Part shown: positions 1-8,314 of the stretch, piece by piece
How the letters are laid out: each line of letters begins with the position of its first letter
Position numbering within the stretch: position 1 is the first letter of the stretch
Assembly: GCA_047616325.1 (NCBI GenBank)
Contig: JBLHGN010000024.1
Span: 1-22,078 of the forward strand
Length of the DNA: 22,078 nucleotides
From: JBLHGN01 sp047616325
GTDB lineage: Bacteria; Pseudomonadota; Gammaproteobacteria; Pseudomonadales; Cellvibrionaceae
Direction of reading: 5' to 3'
The notes under the pieces: model-generated
What the model saw: the letters and a program-made list of their open reading frames with translations, nothing else
Database searches by the model: none
Told to the model about the DNA's origin: nothing
Program-made: the position numbers and the translations under genes

Positions 1-78
1 ATCATTAATTGGTGCATCGTCATTCATTGCTATCGGCCCCTATTCACAGTTTGTCGGAATTAAGTGTTTGAGGTGCAC

Positions 79-105
79 AAAAAAAATGGGAGCACTAGGC
101 TCCCA
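79..105 (-). terminator. Rho-independent terminator of the fasciclin gene
   Basis: A 7-bp perfect stem (TGGGAGC / GCTCCCA, 87-93 and 99-105) with a 5-nt loop is followed, on the minus strand, by a run of eight T (the A-run at 79-86). It lies about 20 bases downstream of the stop codon of the minus-strand fasciclin gene, so it fits as that gene's intrinsic terminator. Confidence 0.85.
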
Positions 106-124
106 AAGGGGTTATGAAAAACAG

Positions 125-1933
125 CTATTGAGTGATCACAGTGTCTATAACGTGGATGATTCCGTTAGATGTGTAGAGGTCGTAGGTGCTTATAACGGAG
201 CCTCCGATTAATAATTCCCCATCATTGATGGCGATAGAAATCATTTCTCCTCCGACAGTTTCAACGCTCGTGCCCGTGAGCGTGAAGGCACTAACCGAAT
301 CCACGCTCAATCCACTGATTACGTGTAGTTCGAGTATGTCGGTGAGGCTTGGAATGTCGGCCAGCAGGCCAGCAATCGCTTCACTGCCTAGTAGATCAAA
401 TGCGGCGTCTGTTGGTGCAAACACGGTGAATTCCCCCATCTCATCTGCTAAAACGCTGTCTAATGATGCGGCCTGTAGGGCAGTCACCAGGGTGGTAAAG
501 TTCCCCGCTGCCACTGCTGTTTCTACTATGTTGGCCGTGGGCATGTCGGGAGCTTCTGCTGGTGGAAGCAATACTTGATCAACAATATGAATAATGCCGT
601 TAGCAGCGGCCACGTCGGCGGTAGTAACTGTTGCCGTATTTACATTTAGTGTTTCTCCGTTAAGAGATATACCAATGGCGTCGGTGTTTAAGGTGGGCAC
701 CGCTGTTCCCGCAGCAGCAATGGCCGCTCCGGAATTTACTTCGCCAGAGAGCACGTGGTAAAGCAATATGTCCGATAAGTCTGGGTTTGTGAGTAAGGTT
801 TCGGCGTCTATTTCTAAAATACTTAGCAGCGCTGCAAAGGCCTCATCAGTGGGCGCAAATACGGTAAATGAGGCATCCAAGTTAGCAATTGTGTCGTTAA
901 GGTCGGCGGCATCCAGTGCCGCTAGTAAGGTGGAAAAGGACCCCGCATTGGTTGCGACATCAATCAATGAAAGCGGTGGAAGGTCTCCAGGTTCGGCGAT
1001 AACCGCGTCGATTACATGAATAATGCCGTTGGTGGTGTAAATATCAGTAATGATCACATTGGTGCCGCCAACAGTAAGTTGACCATCTACAATGGCGATG
1101 TCTACGGAGTCACCGCCAAGGGTTGTTGCTTCGCTACCATTAAGGGTCATGGCTGTGAGGGCGTCTACTTGGGCACCGCTGATCACATGCTTCTGCAAGA
1201 TGGTGGTGAGTTCTGGAATATTCGCCAGTAGCGCATTTGTGGTGCCTTGGCCCAACGCGTCAAAGGCATCGTCGGTGGGTGCAAACACGGTGAAGTCGGC
1301 GTCTGGGTTGGCTAGGGCTGTGGCTAGGTCGGCAGCGCCTAAGGCGGCTACCAGTGTTGTGAAGCGACCATCTTCAATGGCGGTCTCAACAATGTTGAGT
1401 GTTGGTTCTCCCGCTTCTGCTGGCGGTAGGAGAACCGCATCTATTATGTGTATAACGCCATTGTCTGCCATAACGTCGGCAATGGTGACTTTGGAAAGGT
1501 TGATGTTCAGCAAATCCCCCGTTAGAGACAAACTTGCTTGGTCGCCATTGGCCATGTCAATTTTCGACCCGGCAGCAGCAATGGCTGCGCTGGAGTCTAC
1601 TTCGGACGCCAAGATTAGGTGATAGAGCAAGATATCGCTAAGGGCATCGGAGTCGGCAAGCAAAGCGTTTATCGCATCTTCTCCCAGAAGTGCAAACGCT
1701 GCATCTGTGGGTGCAAATACGGTAAAGGTAGCGTCGAGATCTGCTAGAGTTTCATCTAGGCCGGTTGTTTGCAAAGCGGTAATTAGGGTAGTAAATGAGC
1801 CGTTTTCAGTAGCAACATCCACTATCGATTTCTGCTCTACAACATGTGTGTCGTTGTCGTCGTCACCCGAACATGCACCTAAAATAAAGGTGATGGCGAG
1901 CAAGGCCATAATTTTACTGTAAATTATTTTCAC
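125..1933 (-). CDS. Four-domain fasciclin (FAS1) repeat lipoprotein
   Basis: This is a 602-residue secreted adhesion-type protein. Residues 1-20 form a lipoprotein signal peptide ending in the lipobox LGAC (lipidated Cys21). Serine at +2 predicts an outer-membrane location. Four FAS1 domains follow at about residues 36-168, 178-313, 321-456 and 466-600. Each has the H1 motif (TVFAPTDAAF or a close variant) and ends with the H2 motif (NGIIHVID-like). Domains 1 and 3 resemble each other, as do 2 and 4, so the order is ABAB. FAS1 domains are known in cell adhesion and matrix binding, but the ligand here cannot be told. The GTG start is chosen because GGAG (1941-1944) lies 7 bases upstream and the signal peptide begins right there. 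It appears to be a single-gene unit with its own terminator. Confidence 0.93.
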   Translation of the reverse strand: MKIIYSKIMALLAITFILGACSGDDDNDTHVVEQKSIVDVATENGSFTTLITALQTTGLDETLADLDATFTVFAPTDAAFALLGEDAINALLADSDALSDILLYHLILASEVDSSAAIAAAGSKIDMANGDQASLSLTGDLLNINLSKVTIADVMADNGVIHIIDAVLLPPAEAGEPTLNIVETAIEDGRFTTLVAALGAADLATALANPDADFTVFAPTDDAFDALGQGTTNALLANIPELTTILQKHVISGAQVDALTAMTLNGSEATTLGGDSVDIAIVDGQLTVGGTNVIITDIYTTNGIIHVIDAVIAEPGDLPPLSLIDVATNAGSFSTLLAALDAADLNDTIANLDASFTVFAPTDEAFAALLSILEIDAETLLTNPDLSDILLYHVLSGEVNSGAAIAAAGTAVPTLNTDAIGISLNGETLNVNTATVTTADVAAANGIIHIVDQVLLPPAEAPDMPTANIVETAVAAGNFTTLVTALQAASLDSVLADEMGEFTVFAPTDAAFDLLGSEAIAGLLADIPSLTDILELHVISGLSVDSVSAFTLTGTSVETVGGEMISIAINDGELLIGGSVISTYDLYTSNGIIHVIDTVITQ

Positions 1934-2257
1934 GGTTATACTCCAGTCAATGGTTGTCTGTAATGTGACAGGAATACGTGGTTTAAACCTTATGGATCAC
2001 ATGCTGGCGCGAGAATTACTAAAATAATTAGCAACAATTAAAAATAATTTTAATTTAAATCCAAATGCTTGTTGTCGACGTAAATTTTATTTTTAACCAA
2101 ATTAATTTTTTCGTATTTGCACCTGCAGTGTGAAGAAAATAAACCTATTGGAGGGAAGAAAAACAGTCTAAATAACGTCCTTTTTTCTTGTCTTTAGGGT
2201 CATATGTCTTAATTCAGAAAATATGTATTAAAGCAATTCGGGTAGAGCAGATTGCGT
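1934..2257. other. AT-rich intergenic region, no gene seen
   Basis: This 324-bp stretch lies between the fasciclin gene and the exonuclease gene, both on the minus strand. It is very rich in A and T between about 2020 and 2110 and should hold the fasciclin promoter, but no -35/-10 pair with good spacing stood out. An A/T-only potential stem near 2156-2195 (AAGAAAAA against TTTTTCTT on the minus strand) is too weak to call a terminator. I see no coding signal. Confidence 0.6.
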
Positions 2258-2863
2258 TTAAAGAAAATCAAGCGATGCTTTTGTCTTATGTGTATTTGCG
2301 TCGCTCTCTGCAGCAAGCTGGTTAAGGTAACCAAGGTCGTGTGTTTTTTGATAGGTTCTTTGAATAATGCTGGCGTCGTTGCTGGCTCGGTGTCGCTGAA
2401 GATTTAAGTCAACCGCTACTATTGCTTTTACTTTGTGCCAGGCATTCATTTGGGTTTCGGAGAGAATGGTTTCGATGTCGTAAAACTGAAATAAACATTT
2501 CATTTGTGCCGCCTCGAACAGTTGAATAAGCCAGCGCTCGTCAACTACCCAGCCGTCACTGTAAACTATTTTTCCTTTTAGACGGCTGTTCAACTCGGCG
2601 GCAACTTCTTCTACCGCTTTGCCATCCTTGATAATCATTTCTCTGGAAATATGGTGCATCGATTCGGCGGATTTGTCCCAGTGCGTCCAGTATTCGGTGG
2701 GTTTAATAAGCGCGCAAAATCGAGACCCGTCTTGCATGGCTAGGCCGACTTCAACAGGGTAGCTCGACGCACCAAAACCGGACGCTTCGATGTCAATAAT
2801 ATACGGGGTTTTGTGCACGCGTCTAAACGGACTCACGGGTTTTTTTTCAGGAGTGTGAGGCAT
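2258..2863 (-). CDS. DEDDh-family 3'-5' exonuclease domain protein
   Basis: This 201-residue protein belongs to the RNase H-fold DEDDh exonuclease superfamily (DnaQ epsilon / RNase T-like). The motifs are in order: YIIDIEASGF (first Asp and Glu), YSDGWVVDERW (middle Asp region), and HRASNDA (His then Asp five residues later, the DEDDh signature). These residues normally bind two metal ions that cleave DNA or RNA from the 3' end; the substrate is unknown. The open frame extends upstream to 2908, but the ATG at 2863 is preferred. AAAGGA sits just upstream with normal spacing, and the extra 15 residues (MCHRQQQDRQKER...) look like untranslated leader. It shares strand and orientation with the fasciclin gene but lies 324 bp away, so it is probably separate. 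Confidence 0.85.
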   Translation of the reverse strand: MPHTPEKKPVSPFRRVHKTPYIIDIEASGFGASSYPVEVGLAMQDGSRFCALIKPTEYWTHWDKSAESMHHISREMIIKDGKAVEEVAAELNSRLKGKIVYSDGWVVDERWLIQLFEAAQMKCLFQFYDIETILSETQMNAWHKVKAIVAVDLNLQRHRASNDASIIQRTYQKTHDLGYLNQLAAESDANTHKTKASLDFL

Positions 2864-3156
2864 GGTTTTCCTTTCTTTCTGTCGGTCTTGTTGTTGGCGA
2901 TGGCACACTGCGGTGCGATCTGTATTGTTAAGGCTAAATATTATCGACTTCTAAATCTAAGCCCACCACTTTCAGTGCGATAAAAAGAGTGCGCGCTTAT
3001 AGATGAGCAGTATCTATACGCAAGAAACGTGCAAAGCCTCCAATATTTGTTATTGCCAGTGTTTAACGCAGTAAAACGGGTTGGTGAGTGATGGGCTTCG
3101 TAAAACATGACCCGCTATCTTTATCATAGTTCATCAGCATGCAGTAACCAGGTTAT

Positions 3157-3426
3157 TTAAGGGCATCTCTAATAATTCAAATTCGCCTCAGCGGGAGCCC
3201 TTACGTTCATTCGGCTAGGCACTCTACGCCGGAATGGCCATAGTCCTTAGCAAGTAGAGTAACGTGGCGGATGGACGTAAGGGGCTCGCTTTTCGGGGGC
3301 TTCAGGCATTCCCGATCTCTGCGTTGAGCTTTTTTAACAGGCAGCCAGCCTGCTTTCAAGCGCTCGCCTTGATATAGGAAATACCTTAAGCCCTGAGGAA
3401 ATTTCAATTATTAGAGATGCCCTTAA
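3157..3426. mobile_element. MITE-like element, IS5-type ends, TTAA duplications
   Basis: The element core is 3161-3422 (262 bp). Its ends are perfect inverted repeats: GGGCATCTCTAATAATT at 3161-3177 matches the complement of 3406-3422. Similarity continues imperfectly for another 15 or so bases (AAATT, then CCTCAG-like). It is flanked on both sides by TTAA (3157-3160 and 3423-3426), a target-site duplication that fits the YTAR target of IS5-family transposases. The only open frame inside is 66 codons, without any transposase motif, so the element must be non-autonomous and moved by an enzyme encoded elsewhere. The IS5 link is inferred from duplication length and sequence only. Confidence 0.85.
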
Positions 3427-4277
3427 GCCTTAAAAAAAGATCGTGCGAACTGAATAAAGAAATTTAGGCAACGGGATTGATGAATCAATTGCGGATGAAC
3501 AATATAGATCGTCTGGCCCGCCGTCATCTCACTTTGGAATATACGTTGCAGCTGGCCCGAGTTAATTTCACTTTCTACCGAATATTCGGGCAAACGAACG
3601 ATGCCGCGGCCCAAAAGTGCTTCGCGTTTCAGCCGGGGTGTTTATCATTTAAGGTAAGCCAGCCATGAATATCAATGCCGCCACTATTAAAGGCCCAATG
3701 AGTTTGCTCGGGAGCGCGCAAGCATCGGTAGTTTTGAAGGTCTGCGGGTGTAGTGGGGTGGTCAAATTCGGCCAGGTAATCCACAGAGGCGCAGTAGCAG
3801 TAGTCCATTAGGGACTTGGCTGTCATAGTTAACGGTGTCGTATTGGTTGCGTGAAACGGCAAATAAAAATTTTGTCGTGCTAGGTCGCGAGTGATGTAGC
3901 TGCAGTCGATATTAAAGCGAATGTCCGGGTAGTTTTGTTAAAAGTTGTAACATATGTCCATGAGAAAGCGTTCGCTAAACATTGCCGGGGCGGTGATGGA
4001 AAGGGGGCCTTCAATGGCATCGTTTTTGTGATGCATATTGCGGTCTAGGTCGAGCAGCTCGTGACGAACGGTATTCATGCTTTGCAAAACGCGTTCGCCC
4101 TCTTGGGTTAAGCGAACGCTGCGCGTTGATCGAATAAGAAGTGGCGCGCCTAACTCTTTTTTTAGCGTTTTAATCTGGTCGGACAGGTAGCCACGCGACA
4201 TGCCAAGATTTTCTGCGGCAATGGTAAAGCTCAAGTGCTGCGCTACTTCGTTAAAATAGCATCATGCGCTCTAACAT
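3423..4277 (-). pseudogene. Decayed LysR-family transcriptional regulator
   Basis: The remnant reads as a complete LysR protein once three lesions are repaired. The original start is most likely ATG at 4277 (MLERMMLFNEVAQHLSF). One extra T in a T-run (A-run at 4253-4256 on the plus strand) shifts the frame. The winged-helix domain then follows (TIAAENLGMSRGYLSDQIKT, LGAPLLIRSTRSVRLT). A TAA at 3938-3940 interrupts the inducer-binding domain, which continues in the same frame (QNYPDIRFNIDCSY). A second frameshift lies near 3630-3645, after which the C-terminal end (GRGIVRLPEYSVESEI... FARSFFKA) runs to the stop at 3423-3425. That stop overlaps the TTAA duplication of the adjacent MITE. It stands divergent to a decayed aldo/keto reductase, which it probably once regulated. 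Confidence 0.9.
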
Positions 4278-4461
4278 CTTGTGTGTTTTGGCGATAAAGC
4301 AAGACCTCAATCGTTGGGGGCTATTGGTTTTTATCTGTTAACAGTCTTTACTATTGTACTGTATACCGAATAATGATTTCGATTCTAAGGGCTAGAATCC
4401 GTTAAAAGAAGAGGTACACTTAAGAGCTCGTAACTAAATTATTTCAGTACTAGGTGGTTTT
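4278..4461. promoter_or_regulatory. Relict divergent control region, lysR / aldo-keto reductase
   Basis: The 184 bp between the two divergent pseudogenes is the expected place for a LysR binding site and for both promoters. No clear LysR T-N11-A dyad or sigma70 pair was recognised. The TAGGTGG at 4451-4457 may be the old ribosome-binding site of the reductase. Confidence 0.3.
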
Positions 4462-5432
4462 ATGTCGCACTATCCCTTGGCTAAGTATCTTCCAAATGTC
4501 AGCCCTCTCGCCTATGACTGTATGGGCTAGGCGGCACGTGGGATGCTGCGCCGCCGCCTTCCGCTGAGCGCTATCGGCAGGCTCACGAGGTGGTGGATGC
4601 TTCCCTGGAGTGCGGCATTAATCTTTTTGATCATGCCGATATCTATACGCTGGGTAAAACTGAGCAAGTGTTTGGCCGAGTGTTAAAAGAGCGACCAGAG
4701 CTACGCTAGCAAATATATTTGCAATCAAAACGCGGTATCCGCCTTGAAGACGACAAAGGCCCCAAGCGTTACGACTCTTCAAAAGCGTGGATAAGCCATT
4801 CCGTGGACGGAATCTTGCGTCGATTAAATACAGAATATATCGATGTATTGATTTTGCATCGCCCCGATCCACTGATGGAACCCACTGAAGCGGCCTAGGT
4901 GCTGCAGTCGGTTAAGCGGGCGGGTAAGGTGAAATACTTTGGTGTGTCTAATATGCATCAACACCAGATCGCATTTTTACAAGAGTAGCTAGGCGAACCC
5001 TTGGTTGCCAATCAAATAGAGATAAGCTTGGCGCAATTAGGCTGGGTCGACGAAGGTGTATACGCCGACAACCCCGATGGGCGCGATGTAAATTTTAGCG
5101 GGGGCACCCTGGAATACTGCCGCCGACAGAACATTCAAGTGCAGTCGTGGGGAAGTTTGTGTCAGAGCCGCTATAGCGGCAAAGACACCAGCACCATGCC
5201 CGCTCATAATCAGCAAACCGCGGCCTTGGGCAAAGTATGCCGGCGAACACCAGACTAGCCCCGAAGCCATAGTGCTAGCGTGGCTAATGCGTCACCCGGC
5301 AAAAGTTCAACCGGTAGTCGGAACCACCACCTCCAGCGAATAAAAGCCAGCATGCAGGCGGTGAATGTTGAGCTGACTCGAGAGCAATGGTACGCACTTT
5401 ATGTCAGTGCGCGAGGCGTTGAATTGCCCTAG
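4462..5432 (+). pseudogene. Decayed aldo/keto reductase (YdhF-like)
   Basis: Repairing lesions restores a full-length aldo/keto reductase of the YdhF type, a (beta/alpha)8-barrel NADPH-dependent oxidoreductase. Recognisable pieces in order are: start MSHYPLAKYLPNVSPLAYD; GGTWD; EVVDASLECGINLFDHADIY (the Asp and Tyr typical of the active site); YIDVLILHRPDPLMEP; AGKVKYFGVSNM; NQIEISL; LAWLMRHPAKVQPVVGTTT; and NVELTREQWYALYVSARG. The lesions are a one-base loss near 4524, TAG at 4707-4709, 4896-4898 and 4986-4988, an extra G near 5235, and a lost base near 5335. Three nonsense codons plus three frameshifts make function impossible. It is divergent to the lysR pseudogene, a common pairing. Confidence 0.9.
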
Positions 5433-5506
5433 CCCATCGGTATATGTCCATTCTTTTAAACACTTCTTTTTATCCGCACCTATGTGATTGTTAACGTTAG
5501 TGCAAA

Positions 5507-5535
5507 TTGACAAGCTGAACCATATACGTTAATTT
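5507..5535 (+). promoter_or_regulatory. Sigma70-type promoter of the thiamine operon
   Basis: A perfect -35 box TTGACA (5507-5512) and a -10-like box TAATTT (5530-5535) are separated by exactly 17 bases. Transcription would start about seven bases later, at the very beginning of the TPP aptamer, which is where a riboswitch leader should start. The -10 box is only a partial match to TATAAT. Confidence 0.65.
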
Positions 5536-5640
5536 GGGCACCTCCTTGGGGGTGGCTATGCCTGAGACGAAGATGTTCCATGAGCATTATTCGAACCCTT
5601 TGAACCTGATCCGGTTAATGCTGGCGTAGGGATAGGAACT
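5536..5640 (+). ncRNA. TPP riboswitch aptamer (THI element)
   Basis: The conserved TPP aptamer landmarks are present in order: GGGGGTGGC (about 5549-5557), CTGAGA (5562-5567, which recognises the pyrimidine ring), then CCCTTTGAACCTGATCCGG (5596-5614) and GGCGTAGGGA (5623-5632, the pyrophosphate-binding side). This riboswitch class binds thiamine pyrophosphate and turns off downstream genes. The genes that follow are all thiamine uptake and salvage genes, which confirms the assignment. Confidence 0.96.
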
Positions 5641-5664
5641 CTTGCATATCTGTTTGTGCCTGAG

Positions 5665-5707
5665 AAATATCGGTGTTTAGTTTTACCCTACCTTATCGAT
5701 ATTTTTT
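5665..5707 (+). terminator. Regulated terminator of the TPP riboswitch
   Basis: AAATATCG (5665-5672) pairs with CGATATTT (5697-5704), and the T-run reaches 5707, giving an intrinsic-terminator-like hairpin 25 bases after the aptamer. The loop contains CCCTAC (5686-5691), exactly complementary to GTAGGG (5626-5631) in the aptamer's 3' side. That gives an obvious antiterminator: with no TPP the aptamer strand pairs with the loop and breaks the hairpin; with TPP the hairpin forms. The stem is A/U-rich, so its strength is uncertain. Confidence 0.6.
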
Positions 5708-5812
5708 CCTGTCTTTTTACCTGTAATCCGAATCTCTTATTTATTTATGCTGCGGCCAAGTTTGGCTTTAAACTCGGTTATTTAAAACGTGGCTATTTTA
5801 AAGAGTTCTGTT

Positions 5813-8035
5813 ATGTCTATTGTTTCATCAACTAGATTTTTTAGTGCCTTTTCTCTGCGAGGCCTTACTTCGTTTAATTTCCGCACTTTATGTTTCTTGT
5901 TTGTATTTTCGACCTGCGGGATTCGTGCCCACGCACTGGATGAAAAATACGAGGAAGTGTTTGTTAACGGTGAAATACGCCACAACGCAACACTTAAGAT
6001 TAGCAACAGTATTTCTGTAATAAGCGAAGAACTTATTGAAACACGCCACGCTAAAAACCTTGAAGATATACTCAACCTCGCACCCAATGTGAATTATGCC
6101 ACCGGCGCCTCGCGTGGGCGCTTTATTCAAATTCGCGGCATCGGTGAGCGCAGTCAATTTATCGACCCGATAAACCCTTCGGTGGGGGTGATTGTGGATG
6201 GTATTGACATGACCGGTATCGCCACCGGTGTAACGGCGTTGGACAGCGCACAAATTGAAATATTTAGAGGCCCGCAGGGCACGCTCTACGGCGCCAATGC
6301 CCTTGCCGGCATGATAAACGTAGTCGGCAACGCGCCCACTGAAAGTTTCTACGCAAAAATTCAAGCGGGTCTTGGTAGTTATGGCAGCGCCGATGCCGCA
6401 GTAACGGTGAGTGATGCTCTCACTGAAAAACTGGCTTGGCGCTTAGCTGCGAATAAAACCGTGAGTGACGGCTTTATAGAAAATGACTATTTGAATCGGG
6501 ACGACACCAATAATATCGATGAATTGAGTCTGCGCAATCACATTAGGTTTGCAGCCACTGAAAACCTTGAATTAGATTTGATTACTTATATTATTGATGT
6601 TGATAACGGCTACGATGCCTTCAGCCTCGACAATAATCGCATCACGCTTTCCGATCAGCCCGGTCACGATCGTCAGACTACTTATGCCAATGCGCTACGT
6701 ACAAAATATAGTGGTTGGCAAGCGGCACAGCTAGATGTTTCGTTGAGTTATGCGGATTCGGAAGTGGACTATGGTTATGACGAGGATTGGTCTTTTAGAA
6801 CTATTTGCGCGGAAGATTCGGAATGTGCGTATTGGCAGTATTCCACCACCGATAACTATTTAAGAGATAATACAAACTTATCCTTGGATATTCGTCTTAC
6901 TTCTCAAGATCCCCAAGATGAATCTAGGGCAGTGAAGTGGGCGGCAGGATTATATCATCGGCAACAAACTGTTGATTTATTGCGCACTCGAACCGATAAC
7001 GACCCTGGTGGAGATAGCTTCTATTTGCCAGTCGCTGTGCCTGAATTAACATTATATAGCAGCGAATTCGATACCGTAAATTCGGCCATCTACGGTCAGT
7101 TAGATTTCACTATCGCACAAGATTTTACACTTATTACTGGCCTCAGGTTTGAACAGCGCAGCGCAGACTTTATCGACGGCTTGAGTAAACTTGGCTCTGA
7201 CGAATCTCTATGGGGAGGCAGAATCGCGCTGGAATATAACCTGCCGAACAATAAACTTGTATACGGGCTTATTTCCAGAGGCTACAAAGCCGGTGGTTTT
7301 AACCCTAACCCGACCTTGCTCGATCAAGAAAGAGAATTTGATACGGAGACCATGGTTAATTACGAGTTGGGTCTAAAGGGCCGATGGTGGGATGATAGCC
7401 TGGTGGTTCAGGTTGCTAGTTTCTATCAGGATCGAGCCGATATTCAAGTCAAAAAATCTCGAGCTGATGGCGTTATTGGCGACTTTGAATTTATTGAATT
7501 TATCGCTAATGCAGCCACGGGATATAACTATGGTGTGGAAGCCGAATTGCAGTGGTACGCAAATGATATTGTTTCTCTGTTTAGCTCGGTTGGCTTATTA
7601 ACGGCAAAATTTGATAAGTTTATCAACCTTAGTCACGTCGACCGCAATGTGGACACCGGAGAAGGGGTAGACATGAGCGGCCGCGACCAAGCACACGCGC
7701 CACGCTATCAATACCTGCTGGGAGGTCAATTCGACTTTTCAGAAGATGCATTTTTCAGATTGGAGTTTGAAGGTAAAGATACATTTTATTTCTCAGAAAG
7801 TCATGATAAACAATCGCGTGCCATGCACTTGATTAATGTGAGCGTTGGTTACACCATGGGTGAACTGGAACTGAGCTTTTGGGGTAAAAATCTCAGTGAT
7901 CAGCTTGTGGAAACCCGAGGCTTCTATTTCTCGAATGATTTTGGCAACGATCCGCGTAAGCTTTATGCCCCCGAAACATACAGTCAAAAAGGTGCCCCAA
8001 GAACTTTCGGCGTGAGTGCAAGTTATACCTTCTAA
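5813..8035 (+). CDS. TonB-dependent receptor, predicted thiamine uptake
   Basis: This 740-residue outer-membrane receptor would take up thiamine or a precursor using TonB energy. An N-terminal signal peptide ends near ...GIRAHA. A possible TonB box lies close behind (EEVFVNG). The plug domain follows (VISEELIETRHAKNLEDILN, IQIRGIGERS, VGVIVDGIDM, IEIFRGPQGTLYGANALAG). The rest is a 22-strand-type beta barrel ending in the aromatic residue expected for outer-membrane insertion (SASYTF). The open frame also allows a GTG at 5789, but ATG 5813 has AGAG upstream and gives the cleaner signal peptide. Substrate is inferred from the TPP riboswitch upstream and the thiamine genes downstream, since the sequence alone does not show it. 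It is the first gene of the operon; the next begins 21 bases later. Confidence 0.93.
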   Translation: MSIVSSTRFFSAFSLRGLTSFNFRTLCFLFVFSTCGIRAHALDEKYEEVFVNGEIRHNATLKISNSISVISEELIETRHAKNLEDILNLAPNVNYATGASRGRFIQIRGIGERSQFIDPINPSVGVIVDGIDMTGIATGVTALDSAQIEIFRGPQGTLYGANALAGMINVVGNAPTESFYAKIQAGLGSYGSADAAVTVSDALTEKLAWRLAANKTVSDGFIENDYLNRDDTNNIDELSLRNHIRFAATENLELDLITYIIDVDNGYDAFSLDNNRITLSDQPGHDRQTTYANALRTKYSGWQAAQLDVSLSYADSEVDYGYDEDWSFRTICAEDSECAYWQYSTTDNYLRDNTNLSLDIRLTSQDPQDESRAVKWAAGLYHRQQTVDLLRTRTDNDPGGDSFYLPVAVPELTLYSSEFDTVNSAIYGQLDFTIAQDFTLITGLRFEQRSADFIDGLSKLGSDESLWGGRIALEYNLPNNKLVYGLISRGYKAGGFNPNPTLLDQEREFDTETMVNYELGLKGRWWDDSLVVQVASFYQDRADIQVKKSRADGVIGDFEFIEFIANAATGYNYGVEAELQWYANDIVSLFSSVGLLTAKFDKFINLSHVDRNVDTGEGVDMSGRDQAHAPRYQYLLGGQFDFSEDAFFRLEFEGKDTFYFSESHDKQSRAMHLINVSVGYTMGELELSFWGKNLSDQLVETRGFYFSNDFGNDPRKLYAPETYSQKGAPRTFGVSASYTF

Positions 8036-8056
8036 CCCTTATAGTGAGATAAAAAA

Positions 8057-8305
8057 ATGAAACTAAGTGCAGAGTTAACTTTATACCCACTACAAGACCA
8101 CTACTTAGATATTATTGTGGCCACCATCGAAAAACTAAACACCTACCCAGGTGTTTATGTGAATACCGTTCCTACGGCGACCATATTGGTGGGTGATTAT
8201 GAACACGTTATGTTTGCCGTGGTTGACGTAATAAAGTGGAGTTTTGATGAGTTTGGTAAATGTGTGTTTGTGGCCAAATTTTTGCCCGGCTACGAGGCGG
8301 TTTAG
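8057..8305 (+). CDS. YkoF-like thiamine/HMP-binding protein
   Basis: This small 82-residue protein begins MKLSAELTLYPL and contains DYEHVMFAVVDVIKWSF and KCVFVAKFLPG. This is the pattern of the single-domain proteobacterial YkoF / MTH1187-type proteins, which have a ferredoxin-like fold and bind thiamine or hydroxymethylpyrimidine. It has no signal peptide or membrane segment, so it should be cytoplasmic. It sits between the receptor and the PnuT-type transporter in a TPP-controlled operon, which supports the assignment. Its exact role (delivery to the kinase, or sensing) is unknown for the family. The ribosome-binding site is weak (GTGAGAT before an A-run). The next gene starts 9 bases after its stop. 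Confidence 0.8.
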   Translation: MKLSAELTLYPLQDHYLDIIVATIEKLNTYPGVYVNTVPTATILVGDYEHVMFAVVDVIKWSFDEFGKCVFVAKFLPGYEAV

Positions 8306-8314
8306 ATAATAACC

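Noticed and set aside
1..27. Possible start of a minus-strand gene running off the left edge (ATG at 25-27, MNDDAPIND).
   Set aside because: Only nine codons are visible, with no clear ribosome-binding site, so it cannot be supported.
3207..3407. A 66-codon open frame inside the MITE-like element.
   Set aside because: It lies wholly within the element, has no transposase or other motif, and reads like translated repeat sequence seen as hypothetical ORFs in other genomes.
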